Source of the DNA: Fibrobacter succinogenes
GTDB taxonomy: Bacteria; Fibrobacterota; Fibrobacteria; Fibrobacterales; Fibrobacteraceae
Assembly (NCBI GenBank): GCA_902756345.1
Contig: CACVQR010000016.1
Coordinates: 20,794-84,793 of the forward strand
Length of the DNA stretch: 64,000 bases
Reading direction: 5' to 3'
Below, one piece after another: positions 25,263 through 33,583 of the stretch. The notes under the pieces are model-generated. The model did no database searches. It had not been told where the DNA came from and worked only from the letters and a program-made list of their open reading frames with translations. Both the position numbers and the translations under genes were made by a program. Numbering within the stretch: position 1 is the first letter of the stretch; each line of letters begins with the position of its first letter.

Positions 25263-26498
25263 ATGCAAACACTCGCCTACTTAGCACGCCAGCCTATCCT
25301 CGACCGCGAGGGTAAGATTTACGCGTATGAGCTTCTGTTTCGCGATTCGCCCGAAAGCGACATCGCCATCATTGCAAGCGACGTGCTCGCCACCGCGCAG
25401 GTGCTTGAAAACGTTCTGAACAATATCGGCATCGAGCGCCTGATCGGAAACAACAAGGCCTTCGTGAACTGCAGCCGCAACATGCTGCTCGACAACCTGT
25501 TCGGACTTTTGAACCCCAAGTACTTTGTACTCGAGGTTCTCGAAGACGTGGAAGTCGACGAGGCAATCGTCAAGGCCGTCCAGCGCTACAGGGCCCTAGG
25601 CTTTGAACTAGCGCTCGACGACTTTATTTTCAACGACGAATTCATCACGCGATTCAAGCCGCTGTTCCCGTACGTAAGCTACGTCAAGATGGACGTGGTG
25701 GATAATTCGCAAGAATCCATGAACGCAGCCGCAGTCTTCTTCAAGACCATGGGAATCAAGCTCCTGGCCGAAAAGGTGGAAGACGAAGCCACATTCAAAC
25801 GCTGCGAAGAAGCGGGCTACGATTACTTCCAGGGATTCTTCTTTGCAAAGCCCGAACTGGTGACCGGCCGTAAAATCGACGCGACCTCGGCAACGCTTCT
25901 GCAACTGCTGCTCCGCATCAAGTCGAGACCCAGCCTCGAAGACATGGTCGAAAGCCTTACCAAGCACGAAGACATCGCCCAGAACCTGCTCCGGTTCGTG
26001 AACTCCGACTCCGAGACCCGCCATAGCCGCATCGACAACGTCAAGGACGCCATCGTGTGGGTCGGCATGCGCCGCATCCAGGAATGGCTCATGCTTATGC
26101 TGTACGCCCGCCCGGAACTCGGTATGACGCCGCAGGCCTCGCCCTTGTTCCAGAACGCAAGCCACCGCGCGAAGTTCATGGAAAGCCTCGCCCGCACCAT
26201 CGACGAAAACAACGACGACTTCTGTGCCAAGGCATTCATGGTCGGGCTCATCAGTCGCATGGACGCTCTCGTGCGCGCCCCGCTCGAAACGATCTTGCCG
26301 GACGCCCCTGCCGACGACGAAATGCAGGACGCCCTCCTCAACCGCACGGGCCGCCTCGGCACGCTGCTCCGCCTCGCAGACGCTGTGGAACTCGACGACC
26401 GCGAAGCCATTCAGGCATGTCTCAAGGAAGAAGGCATCCATTTTGCACAACTGAAACTCTGCCTCAACGAATCCTATAGTTTTGCCAATGAACATTGA
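25263..26498 (+). CDS. EAL/HDOD signalling protein (YuxH-like)
   Basis: A 411-residue cytoplasmic protein. The N-terminal EAL-type half (~1-205) has YAYELLFR at the EAL position, VLEVLED, ALDDF, VKMDVVD, LLAEKVE and QGFFFAKPE. The C-terminal half (~210-405) is an HDOD domain (RFVNSDSE, VWVGMRRIQEWLMLML). YuxH-type proteins often have a degenerate EAL site; here the motif reads ELL, so activity is doubtful and a binding role is possible. It starts three bases after hisG and overlaps recR by eleven bases. Confidence 0.88.
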   Translation: MQTLAYLARQPILDREGKIYAYELLFRDSPESDIAIIASDVLATAQVLENVLNNIGIERLIGNNKAFVNCSRNMLLDNLFGLLNPKYFVLEVLEDVEVDEAIVKAVQRYRALGFELALDDFIFNDEFITRFKPLFPYVSYVKMDVVDNSQESMNAAAVFFKTMGIKLLAEKVEDEATFKRCEEAGYDYFQGFFFAKPELVTGRKIDATSATLLQLLLRIKSRPSLEDMVESLTKHEDIAQNLLRFVNSDSETRHSRIDNVKDAIVWVGMRRIQEWLMLMLYARPELGMTPQASPLFQNASHRAKFMESLARTIDENNDDFCAKAFMVGLISRMDALVRAPLETILPDAPADDEMQDALLNRTGRLGTLLRLADAVELDDREAIQACLKEEGIHFAQLKLCLNESYSFANEH

Positions 26499-27084
26499 GC
26501 CGCAAAGTCTTGAAGCGTTAATCGGGGAATTTTCATCGCTCCCCGGAATCGGGCAGAAGACCGCCCGAAGGCTTGCGTATCATATTCTTTCCAAAAACGA
26601 AGGCGATGTAGAACGGTTCTCGGAGAACTTGCTGAACGCCAAGAAGAACGTACACCCCTGCCCGCGCTGCTACGCATTCACCGACGAAGACCTGTGCCCT
26701 GTATGCAAGGCAAGGCCCGACTCCAAGTGCATTTGCGTAGTCGAAAAAAGCTCCGACATTGTCCCCTTTGAACGCTCGGGCATTTACAAGGGCACCTATT
26801 TTGTTCTGGGCGGCGTGATTTCGCCCCTCGACGGCATCGGCCCCGAGCACCTGCACCTGCCCGAACTGGTAAAGCGCATTAAGGACGAAGGCATCGAAGA
26901 ACTTATATTTGCATTAGGTTCTAGCCCCGAAGCCGACAGCACCGCGCTCATGCTCGACCACATGCTTCAAGGCGTAAACGTCAAGCGCACGCGCCTTGCC
27001 CGCGGAATCCCCATGGGTTCGGACCTGGAATTTGTCGACGAAGTCACCATGCTCCGCGCATTCGAAGGGAGAGTCAGCTTATGA
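26488..27084 (+). CDS. recR: Recombination mediator RecR
   Basis: A 198-residue RecR acting with RecF/RecO to load RecA on gapped DNA. It has the helix-hairpin-helix (SSLPGIGQKTARRLAYHIL), a four-Cys zinc finger (CPRCYAFTDEDLCPVC), a Toprim domain (ICVVEKSSDI ... YFVLGGVISPLDGIGP) and the C-terminal ARGIPMGSDLEFVDEVT block, shown here only by its key residues. The ATG at 26488 lies inside the end of the preceding gene. The 3' end overlaps engB by four bases. Confidence 0.96.
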   Translation: MNIEPQSLEALIGEFSSLPGIGQKTARRLAYHILSKNEGDVERFSENLLNAKKNVHPCPRCYAFTDEDLCPVCKARPDSKCICVVEKSSDIVPFERSGIYKGTYFVLGGVISPLDGIGPEHLHLPELVKRIKDEGIEELIFALGSSPEADSTALMLDHMLQGVNVKRTRLARGIPMGSDLEFVDEVTMLRAFEGRVSL

Positions 27085-27764
27085 TGGAAAAATCACCGAA
27101 AGGGACAAAGGCGAATTTACCGCCCAAGACCGTTCATCACGGCCCTGTCACGGTAGGCGACTATAAAATCGTCTCCGCTGAATTTGTCAAAGGTTCGACA
27201 AGCATCAAGCACCTTCCCGAAGAACGCTTACCGCAAATAGCCTTCCTTGGACGCTCCAATGTGGGCAAATCTTCGCTCATGAACGCCCTGATGGGCCGAA
27301 AAGACCTGGTAAAAGTAGGCAGAACCCCCGGAAAAACCCGCGAATTGAATTTTTTCAAAGTCAACGGGCAGTTTTTTCTAGTAGATTTACCAGGTGTAGG
27401 CTTTGCAAAAGTCAGCAACGCCAAACGCGACCAAATGGCAGACTTTATCCGCGAATACGTGGAAAAGTGTAAAGACCTGAAAGGACTCGTATATTTGGTA
27501 GACGTGCGCCACGGCGGCCACGCTATCGACATCGAGACGGTCGAAGCCATTCGGGCCAGCGGTTGCCCCATACTGATCGTTGCAAGCAAACGCGACAAGG
27601 CAAACCAGTCGGAACTCGCCAAGGGACTCCGCAGCATCAAGGAAAAATTCGGGCTCGACCAGAATCCTTTGAGCGTGAGCTCTTTCAAGAAATTCGGACT
27701 CGGCGACTTGTGGCACCAAATTTTGGAAGCGATCGAACAGAAGAATGAGAGTAAGGAGCCCTAG
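27081..27764 (+). CDS. engB: Ribosome-biogenesis GTPase EngB (YsxC/YihA)
   Basis: A 227-residue TRAFAC GTPase needed for large-subunit assembly. It has G1 GRSNVGKSS, G2 TPGKT, G3 DLPGVGF, G4 SKRDK (in place of TKxD) and a G5-like VSSFKKFG. The N-terminal ~25 residues form a basic extension. It is coupled to recR by ATGA overlap and its end overlaps the mlaE-like gene by twenty bases. Confidence 0.95.
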   Translation: MMEKSPKGTKANLPPKTVHHGPVTVGDYKIVSAEFVKGSTSIKHLPEERLPQIAFLGRSNVGKSSLMNALMGRKDLVKVGRTPGKTRELNFFKVNGQFFLVDLPGVGFAKVSNAKRDQMADFIREYVEKCKDLKGLVYLVDVRHGGHAIDIETVEAIRASGCPILIVASKRDKANQSELAKGLRSIKEKFGLDQNPLSVSSFKKFGLGDLWHQILEAIEQKNESKEP

Positions 27765-28644
27765 AAACTGGCAGCGATTCACAGCCCCCGCAAAGGCATT
27801 CCATTTGCTGGGCCTGTTCTTGTTGCGCCGTCCCTTCGGCCAACAAATCGCCTTGTTCTTCAGGGCCATCTCCAGTATATTCGCCAAAAACCGTAGTTTA
27901 AAGACCGACTCCCGTAATATCATCATGCAGACGTATTTTACGGCCGTCGAAATTTTCCCGATTCTTATTGTCGTCGCTACCTTGTTCGGAACCATCACCA
28001 TTATCGAAGTGATTTCGATGATGGGCAAGATGGGCTTTGCAGACTTCGTGGGCAGCATGATCGTGGTAGTCGTCATCCGTGAACTAGGCCCTGTCCTTAC
28101 AGCGTTCTTGATTGCAGGCCGAAGCGGTTCTTCGCTCACGACCTATATCGGCAGCATGGTGATCAACTACGAAGTCGACGCGCTTGCCACCATGGGCGTA
28201 AACCCGATCCGTTTCTTGGTCATGCCGAGCCTGATCGGCGGCTGTATCGCCATGTTCATCATGAACATCTTCTTTAGCGCAAGCGCCATTTGCGGCGGAT
28301 ACATTCTTACCAAGTGCGCGATTTTCATGAGCGGTATGAGCGGCGTCATGCAAAGCGAAATGTCCAGCATTCAGCTGACTTGGACTTATCTGACCGATGA
28401 AATCCTGAAAGCGCTTACTCTCGATGACTTCCTCTTTATCGTCGTAAAGCCCCTTGTCTTTGGTGCCATCATTACCACCAACGCCTGCTACCAGGCCCTG
28501 AACATTCCGCGTGACGTGCGCCAGGTGCCCAAGGCCGTTTCGCGCTCCGTGATTAAATCGTTCCTGTACGTTGTCATTGCCGATGTGATTATTTCGATAT
28601 TCTACTTAGTGGACTACATGAACAACCTCAACCAGCTGATCTAA
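27745..28644 (+). CDS. mlaE: MlaE-family lipid ABC transporter permease
   Basis: A 299-residue inner-membrane permease of the MlaE/DUF140 family that moves phospholipid or related lipids between membranes. About five membrane segments and the family core VIRELGPVLTAFLIAGRSGS, then VNPIRFLVMP, are present. The start overlaps the end of engB by twenty bases. The next gene encodes the matching ATPase (one-base overlap). The MCE substrate protein (MlaD) is not in the window. Confidence 0.93.
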   Translation: MRVRSPRNWQRFTAPAKAFHLLGLFLLRRPFGQQIALFFRAISSIFAKNRSLKTDSRNIIMQTYFTAVEIFPILIVVATLFGTITIIEVISMMGKMGFADFVGSMIVVVVIRELGPVLTAFLIAGRSGSSLTTYIGSMVINYEVDALATMGVNPIRFLVMPSLIGGCIAMFIMNIFFSASAICGGYILTKCAIFMSGMSGVMQSEMSSIQLTWTYLTDEILKALTLDDFLFIVVKPLVFGAIITTNACYQALNIPRDVRQVPKAVSRSVIKSFLYVVIADVIISIFYLVDYMNNLNQLI

Positions 28645-29459
28645 TGTTTGACGAAGCCTTAAGAATGGAAGATATCCACCTCGCCTATAGGGACCTCGTA
28701 GGAGCGATGTTCTCTAAGCCGAGAATTTTGGGGTATTTCAGAGGCATCGAAATGGACCCGCAAAAGGAGTTGTTCTCGAACGTCAACCTTTCGGTAAAAC
28801 GCGGCGAAACCATTTGCATTGGCGGACCTTCCGGTCAAGGAAAGAGCGCTCTGCTCCGAGTCATTGCCGGGCTTACCCGCCCCACCCGCGGAAACATCTA
28901 CTATTTCGGCGAATATATCCCGCCCGAAAAGTTAACAGCCTTGGAAGTCGCCAAGCGTCAGGTGGGCATGGTGTTCCAAAACGGAGCCTTGATTTCGAAT
29001 CTGCGCGTGCGCGACAATATCGCGCTCCCGCTTCGTTACCACAAGATGGGAACAGCCGCCGAAATCGAAGAAAAAATCAACATGGCCATGGACTTGATGC
29101 GCGTGCGCGACGAAGCCGACTTGTTCCCGCACATGCTCAGTATGGGCATGCAAAAGCGTGTGGCAATCGCCCGCAGCTGGGCCATGGACCCGAAGCTTTT
29201 GTTGATGGACGAACCGACAGCTGGTCTTGACAACTATAACCGCCGTAACTTGCTGCCGCTGATCGACAACATGCGTACGCTGTTTAAAACCACGATCCTT
29301 ATCGTGACTCACGACTTGATGATTTCCAAGGAACTCGGCTGCAACATTTGCTTTTTGCACCGCAAGACTTTGACGGAGCCCAAGCCCTTCGATTACTGGC
29401 TCAACTCCGACAGCGAAATTTCCAGGGAACTGTTCCGCGACCTCCGCAATAGCGGGTAG
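28644..29459 (+). CDS. mlaF: MlaF-family ABC transporter ATP-binding protein
   Basis: A 271-residue ATPase partner of the MlaE-type permease. Walker A is GGPSGQGKSALL, Walker B is LLLMDEPTAGLD and the H-loop is IVTHD. The signature motif reads LSMGMQKR, with Met where LSGGQ has the first Gly. An extra ~35 residues precede the usual start of the domain. It ends just before the heptad array at 29475. Confidence 0.92.
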   Translation: MFDEALRMEDIHLAYRDLVGAMFSKPRILGYFRGIEMDPQKELFSNVNLSVKRGETICIGGPSGQGKSALLRVIAGLTRPTRGNIYYFGEYIPPEKLTALEVAKRQVGMVFQNGALISNLRVRDNIALPLRYHKMGTAAEIEEKINMAMDLMRVRDEADLFPHMLSMGMQKRVAIARSWAMDPKLLLMDEPTAGLDNYNRRNLLPLIDNMRTLFKTTILIVTHDLMISKELGCNICFLHRKTLTEPKPFDYWLNSDSEISRELFRDLRNSG

Positions 29460-29460
29460 A

Positions 29461-29551
29461 GCGGCGAAGCCGCGATGTGAAATGTGAAATGACAAATGAA
29501 TAATTAACCATTACACACTACACATTCCACATCCCACACTACACATTTTAC
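29461..29551. repeat. Inverted heptad array (ATGTGAA type) between mlaF and pyrC
   Basis: A mini-hairpin GCGGC-GAA-GCCGC (29461-29473) is followed by eleven heptads in one unbroken 7-bp register (29475-29551). The first ones read ATGTGAA; after the centre they read as the complementary type (ATTCCAC, ATCCCAC, ATTTTAC). The array fills the gap up to the pyrC ribosome-binding site. Confidence 0.88.
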
Positions 29552-29565
29552 AAAAGGATTTCAAA

Positions 29566-30567
29566 ATGTTTCTCCCTCTACCCGACGACTTTCATGCGCA
29601 TTTGCGCCAGGGCGATTTAATGCCCGGTTATGTACGCGACTTGGTTCAGCAATTTGGCCGAGCCATCATCATGCCGAACACGGTGCCTGCAATGACATCT
29701 GCGAAGGCGATTGCCGATTACAAGACGCAGATCTTGGATGCGGCAAAGGCCGTACGCCCCGACTTTGTCCCGCTCATGACGTTCAAGCTGAATCCGAATT
29801 ACACCGAGCAAGATCTGAAGGACATGATGGCGGTCGGCGTTGTGGCGGGCAAGTATTACCCCGCCGGAGTCACCACCAACAGCGCCGACGGCATCAGCGA
29901 TTTCGAGGGAATCTTCCCCGTGGTCGCCATGATGGAGCATCTTGGCCTTGTGCTGTGCGTGCACGGCGAAGAACCGGGCGAATTCTGCCTGGACCGCGAG
30001 AGCGCCTTCATCAAGCGCGTAGAGACCTTGGCCGAAAAATTCCCGAAGTTGAGAATCGTCTTTGAGCACCTGAGTTCGGCGAAGTCGGTCGAGGCAGTCA
30101 AACGCCTGCCTGCAAACGTGGCAGCCACCTTTACCGTGCACCACCTGATGATGACTCTTGACGATATCGTCGGGGACGCCTTACGGCCGCACCATTTTTG
30201 CAAGCCCTTACCGAAGCGGCCGGAAGACCGTGCCGCCATCCGCGAAGCCGCCTTCAGCGGCAACCCCAAGTTCTTTCTCGGCACGGACTCTGCGCCGCAC
30301 CAGCTCGGCAAAAAGGAATGCCCCTGCGGCGCAGCCGGCGTCTACAGCGCCCCGGTCGCCATTCCGCTTCTGGTGCAAGAATTCGAACGGGCTGGCCACC
30401 TCGACAAGCTCCCGAATTTCATTGCCGGCTACGGCGCCGACTTCTACGGCCTTCCGCGCACGACTAAGCAAATCGAGGTCGTCCGCGAAAAATGGACCGT
30501 GCCATCAATCGTAAACGGCGTGGTCCCGCTCGCCGCCGGCCAGGAACTCGACTGGAAACTCGCATAA
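29566..30567 (+). CDS. pyrC: Dihydroorotase PyrC (class II)
   Basis: A 333-residue amidohydrolase that closes carbamoyl-aspartate to dihydroorotate in pyrimidine synthesis. Metal ligands include His10 and His12 (DDFHAHLRQG) and the carboxylated Lys96 (VVAGKYYPAG). FEHLSSAKS and the catalytic Asp in GTDSAPH follow. Length and spacing match E. coli PyrC rather than the longer class I enzyme. AAAAGGA lies before the ATG. Confidence 0.95.
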   Translation: MFLPLPDDFHAHLRQGDLMPGYVRDLVQQFGRAIIMPNTVPAMTSAKAIADYKTQILDAAKAVRPDFVPLMTFKLNPNYTEQDLKDMMAVGVVAGKYYPAGVTTNSADGISDFEGIFPVVAMMEHLGLVLCVHGEEPGEFCLDRESAFIKRVETLAEKFPKLRIVFEHLSSAKSVEAVKRLPANVAATFTVHHLMMTLDDIVGDALRPHHFCKPLPKRPEDRAAIREAAFSGNPKFFLGTDSAPHQLGKKECPCGAAGVYSAPVAIPLLVQEFERAGHLDKLPNFIAGYGADFYGLPRTTKQIEVVREKWTVPSIVNGVVPLAAGQELDWKLA

Positions 30568-30571
30568 TTTT

Positions 30572-30577
30572 TATATT
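30572..30577 (+). promoter_or_regulatory. Candidate -10 element directly before aroD
   Basis: TATATT ends six bases before the aroD ATG at 30584, and no Shine-Dalgarno sequence is present. A transcript from this element would begin at or next to the ATG, i.e. be leaderless. No strong -35 is visible, so read-through from pyrC remains possible. Confidence 0.4.
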
Positions 30578-30583
30578 TGCGCC

Positions 30584-31348
30584 ATGCCATCCGATTCCCG
30601 CAAATACCTTGTTGGCCTTGTAGGCCCAGACGTTCTCGAAGCCGCCGAAAAGGACTTGTTCCACCCCGTGCGTCTCGACCTCGACAATTGCGACGCGATC
30701 GAAATCCGTTACGATTTCTTCGACGAATCGGAATGGCCCGCGCTCTCGGAAAGAGTCCGCCGCATCGTCGGCAACAAGATCCAGATCGGCACCATCCGCC
30801 TGCAACGCGACGGCGGCAAATTCCCCGACGCCCGCGCCGTAGAACGCCTGGAACTCTGGCAGCGCATTCTTTCGGGCAAGCAGGTTCCCGAATGGCTCGA
30901 CCTCGAACGCGACTGCCTGAACGATTTTAAGGCATTAAACCTTATGGCCAACCCCATCGGCGTAAGCTTGCTCATTTCGGAGCACAATTTCGTGCGCATT
31001 CCGACCGACATGGAACTCGATACCTTTGCCGCCGACATCAAGCGCGTGGGCGCCCAGGGGCTAAAGATTGCCGCCATGAGCAATTCCGACAGCGACTGCG
31101 ACCGCCTATACAAGTTCGCAAAAAAATACGGCAAGAAATTCCAGCTGTTCGCCGCCTTCGGCATGGGCGAAACAGGCAGGGTCAGCCGTCTCTGGTCCTT
31201 AAGCGAAGGCGCCAACCTCACCTACGGCTCTATCGGGCATTCCGAGGCTCCCGGGCAAATCGAAGTCTCCATTATGCGCCGCGCCCTCGAACAAGCCGAA
31301 AATTTGCACTCCCAGATGGAAATTTTGGCATTTTTGAACCAATTTTAG
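30584..31348 (+). CDS. aroD: Type I 3-dehydroquinate dehydratase AroD
   Basis: A 254-residue Schiff-base dehydratase of the shikimate pathway. IEIRYDFF, the catalytic His134 (ISEHNF), the Schiff-base Lys161 (LKIAAM), MGETGRVSR and YGSIGHSEAPGQI are all present and in the expected order. The gene begins 16 bases after pyrC. Confidence 0.94.
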   Translation: MPSDSRKYLVGLVGPDVLEAAEKDLFHPVRLDLDNCDAIEIRYDFFDESEWPALSERVRRIVGNKIQIGTIRLQRDGGKFPDARAVERLELWQRILSGKQVPEWLDLERDCLNDFKALNLMANPIGVSLLISEHNFVRIPTDMELDTFAADIKRVGAQGLKIAAMSNSDSDCDRLYKFAKKYGKKFQLFAAFGMGETGRVSRLWSLSEGANLTYGSIGHSEAPGQIEVSIMRRALEQAENLHSQMEILAFLNQF

Positions 31349-31447
31349 TCATTTTTGATATTTTTTCGTTTCAAAGGGCATATTTTTGTCCAAACGGCGC
31401 TTTTTTTTGCTAAATATCCATATTGAATATCATAAAAGGAAAACAAT

Positions 31448-31912
31448 ATGCGTCTTTCCGAAAGATTTGTCGACAATTGCATCTTGATCAACTCCAAGAG
31501 CACGTCCAAGGAAGAGATCCTGAACGAACTCGTGGATACGCTTTGCAGTGCCTACAAATTGGAACACCGCGACGAAATTTTCAATGCCGTCTGGACCCGC
31601 GAACAGAGCCGTTCAACCGGTATCGGTTGCGGTCTTGCCGTTCCGCACGCCAAGATTGACTGCGTGGACCGCATGTGCATGGCAGCAGCCACTATCGAAG
31701 GCGGCATCGATTTCGCCTCGTTCGATGGCGAACCGGTTTACCTGATTATCTTGATCGTGAGCCCGGGCAATACCGTTGGCCCGCACCTCAAGGCACTTTC
31801 CTCTGTCAGCCGTCTTTTGGCCGACGGTGGCGTCCGCAAGGACCTGATCGCCTCCAAGGACCCGGCCGAATTCCTGACCATTCTCCGCGCCGCCGAGGAC
31901 AAATACCTGTAA
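31448..31912 (+). CDS. PTS EIIA domain protein (PtsN-like)
   Basis: A 154-residue protein of the fructose/nitrogen-type EIIA fold. The phosphorylatable His67 sits in GLAVPHAKI, with EAVW-like EIFNAVWTRE before it and FDGEPVYLIILIVSP after it. No sugar permease domains are nearby, so a regulatory role like EIIA-Ntr is more likely than transport. It has AAAAGGA before the ATG and an AT-rich 99-base leader with its own likely promoter. Confidence 0.88.
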   Translation: MRLSERFVDNCILINSKSTSKEEILNELVDTLCSAYKLEHRDEIFNAVWTREQSRSTGIGCGLAVPHAKIDCVDRMCMAAATIEGGIDFASFDGEPVYLIILIVSPGNTVGPHLKALSSVSRLLADGGVRKDLIASKDPAEFLTILRAAEDKYL

Positions 31913-31920
31913 TCTAGAGC

Positions 31921-32012
31921 GGGGCTCCGCCCCTCTTAGAGCTTAGAACTTAGACCGCTTCGCTCTTAGAAAAACAACTAAGCTCTAAGTTCTTCCAACT
32001 AAGTTCTAGGAA
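31921..32012. repeat. Inverted heptad array (TTAGAAC type) between the EIIA gene and tRNA-Val
   Basis: A mini-hairpin GGGGC-TCC-GCCCC (31921-31933) is followed by eleven heptads in one register (31936-32012). The left units read TTAGAGC, TTAGAAC and so on; the right units are the reverse complement type (CTAAGCT, CTAAGTT). Between the arms lies the small element GCTTCGC. Confidence 0.88.
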
Positions 32013-32016
32013 TCCC

Positions 32017-32045
32017 TTGACAAACTGATTTAGATTTTATATATT
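32017..32045 (+). promoter_or_regulatory. tRNA-Val promoter
   Basis: A consensus -35 TTGACA (32017-32022) and a -10 TATATT (32040-32045) are spaced by 17 bases. Transcription would start a few bases before the tRNA. This is the clearest sigma-70-type promoter in the window and supports TATATT as a local -10 form. Confidence 0.85.
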
Positions 32046-32057
32046 TGCGCCTACCTC

Positions 32058-32132
32058 GGACGGTTAGCTCAGTTGGTTTAGAGCGCTGCTTTCACACGGC
32101 AGAGGTCACTGGTTCAAATCCAGTACCGTCCA
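32058..32132 (+). tRNA. tRNA-Val (anticodon CAC)
   Basis: A 75-base cloverleaf: acceptor GGACGGT pairs with ACCGTCC, the D arm is GCTC...GAGC, the anticodon stem CTGCT pairs with GGCAG around loop TTCACAC (anticodon CAC), and the T arm ACTGG-TTCAAAT-CCAGT is standard. Discriminator is A; CCA is not encoded. Confidence 0.95.
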
Positions 32133-32140
32133 CGTTTTAG

Positions 32141-32169
32141 AAAGGCTTCCTACCCCGGAAGTCTTTTTT
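32141..32169 (+). terminator. Terminator after tRNA-Val
   Basis: Stem GGCTTCC/GGAAGTC (one G-T pair, extended by three A-T pairs), loop TACCCC, followed by six T residues. It ends the tRNA transcript before the TolC-family gene. Confidence 0.88.
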
Positions 32170-32252
32170 GTTTCCTGGGCACTCCGGGCGAGTAATTTTG
32201 TTATCTTGTCTCCACAACGCAACTTTTTTAAGTCTGTAGGCATCTAAAAGGC

Positions 32253-33554
32253 ATGATTAACACCAAAGTCCTCATCAATGCATTCTTCGCCATGGCCGCC
32301 TTTACGACGGTTTTTGCCGAAGGCACCTGGACCTTAGAAGACTGCCTCAAGCAGGCCAAAAAGTCTAGCCTAAAGCTTGAATCCGCAAAGCTCCGCGAGC
32401 AGTCCGCCGACATTTCCGTTAAACAGGCCAAGACGGGCAACTACCCCACCGTAAGCGCCAACATCCAGAACACGCTTTACGACCACCCTTACGTCTATAA
32501 CGAAGACCATTACCGTTTGAACCTCGGCATTTCCGGTTCCTACACCCTGTGGGACGGCGGCGCCACGAGCCTGAACGTAGAATCCAAGACGCTCACCAAG
32601 GAAGCGACGGCCCTTGCCACCCAGCAGACCGAACGCAGCGTACAGGAAAGCGTGCTGAACGCCTACATGAGCCTTTTGGCCGCAAGCGAGAACCTACGCA
32701 CCGCAGACGCCTCGGTCGAACTGGCGCAAGCCGAATTCGAGCACTACACCAAGCTTTACGAAGCGGGATCCATCACCAAGAAGGACCTGACCCAGTCGCA
32801 GTCCAACGTGCTGCAAAAGCAGACCTCGCAGCTCACGGCCCAGCTCTCCGTCAGCACTGCCAAGACAACGCTCCGCCAGCTTCTGGAACTGGACGACAAT
32901 GTCGAATTCCAGATTTCCGCTCCCGAAACCAATATCGAAAATCCCGACTCTCTCGAAGCGCTCCCGACATACGAACAGCTGAAGGCTGACGCCCAGAACG
33001 CACACCCCGGACTCAAGTCCGACAGCGTATCCATTCGCGCCGCCCAAAAGAACACGCAAGTCGCCGGCAAGGGCAGTTCCATTACCGTGACCCTGGGCGC
33101 CAATTCCAGCACGGGTTTGCAGGCCTGGCAGTCCAAGGCTTACAAGGACCAGCTCAAGTACGGCTGGCAAAATTCCATTACGCTCGGCATCAACATCCCG
33201 ATTATCGATGGCGGCGCCACCGCAAGCAAGGTCCTGCAGGCCCAAGTCAGCGAAACCGAATCGCAGGTCAGCCTCAAGGAAGACTTGAAAACCCTCGAGA
33301 ACAACCTCGAAAAGCTCTACCTGAACGCCATGAGCGCCGACATGCAATGGAAGGCAGCCATCCTCCAAGTGCAAGCCGAATCCGAAGCCCTCGTCGTTGC
33401 CGAAGAACAGCGCAATGCAGGCGCGCTCACCTACACGGATTTCTTGACCCAGAAGAACAATCTGGAAAAAGCCCAGATCACGCTCACCAACGCCAAGTAC
33501 ACGAGCCTGCTTTCACGCAAGCTTCTGGAACTTTATCAGGGCAAGCTGGACTAG
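32253..33554 (+). CDS. TolC-family outer-membrane efflux protein
   Basis: A 433-residue outer-membrane channel protein. A signal peptide (1-22, ending VFAEG) is followed by WTLEDCLKQAKKSSLKLESA and two repeats of long amphipathic helices separated by beta segments, as in TolC (YEAGSITKKDLTQSQSN in the first half, EEQRNAGALTYTDFLTQKN in the second). No periplasmic adaptor or pump gene is adjacent on this strand; the convergent MATE protein is not a typical TolC partner. The stop lies in an 18-bp tandem duplication. Confidence 0.9.
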   Translation: MINTKVLINAFFAMAAFTTVFAEGTWTLEDCLKQAKKSSLKLESAKLREQSADISVKQAKTGNYPTVSANIQNTLYDHPYVYNEDHYRLNLGISGSYTLWDGGATSLNVESKTLTKEATALATQQTERSVQESVLNAYMSLLAASENLRTADASVELAQAEFEHYTKLYEAGSITKKDLTQSQSNVLQKQTSQLTAQLSVSTAKTTLRQLLELDDNVEFQISAPETNIENPDSLEALPTYEQLKADAQNAHPGLKSDSVSIRAAQKNTQVAGKGSSITVTLGANSSTGLQAWQSKAYKDQLKYGWQNSITLGINIPIIDGGATASKVLQAQVSETESQVSLKEDLKTLENNLEKLYLNAMSADMQWKAAILQVQAESEALVVAEEQRNAGALTYTDFLTQKNNLEKAQITLTNAKYTSLLSRKLLELYQGKLD

Positions 33555-33583
33555 TCTCGCGTTCCGGACTAGTCATGCGTTCC
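33548..33583. repeat. 18-bp tandem duplication at the junction of two convergent genes
   Basis: Two 18-bp units (33548-33565 and 33566-33583), differing at two positions, start GGACTAGTC and end GCGTTCC. The first contains the TAG stop of the TolC-family gene and the second contains the TGA stop and last codons of the MATE gene. Confidence 0.85.

Noticed and set aside
29461..29551. CRISPR array
   Set aside because: Units are 7 bp, degenerate and without spacers, and no cas genes are in the window.
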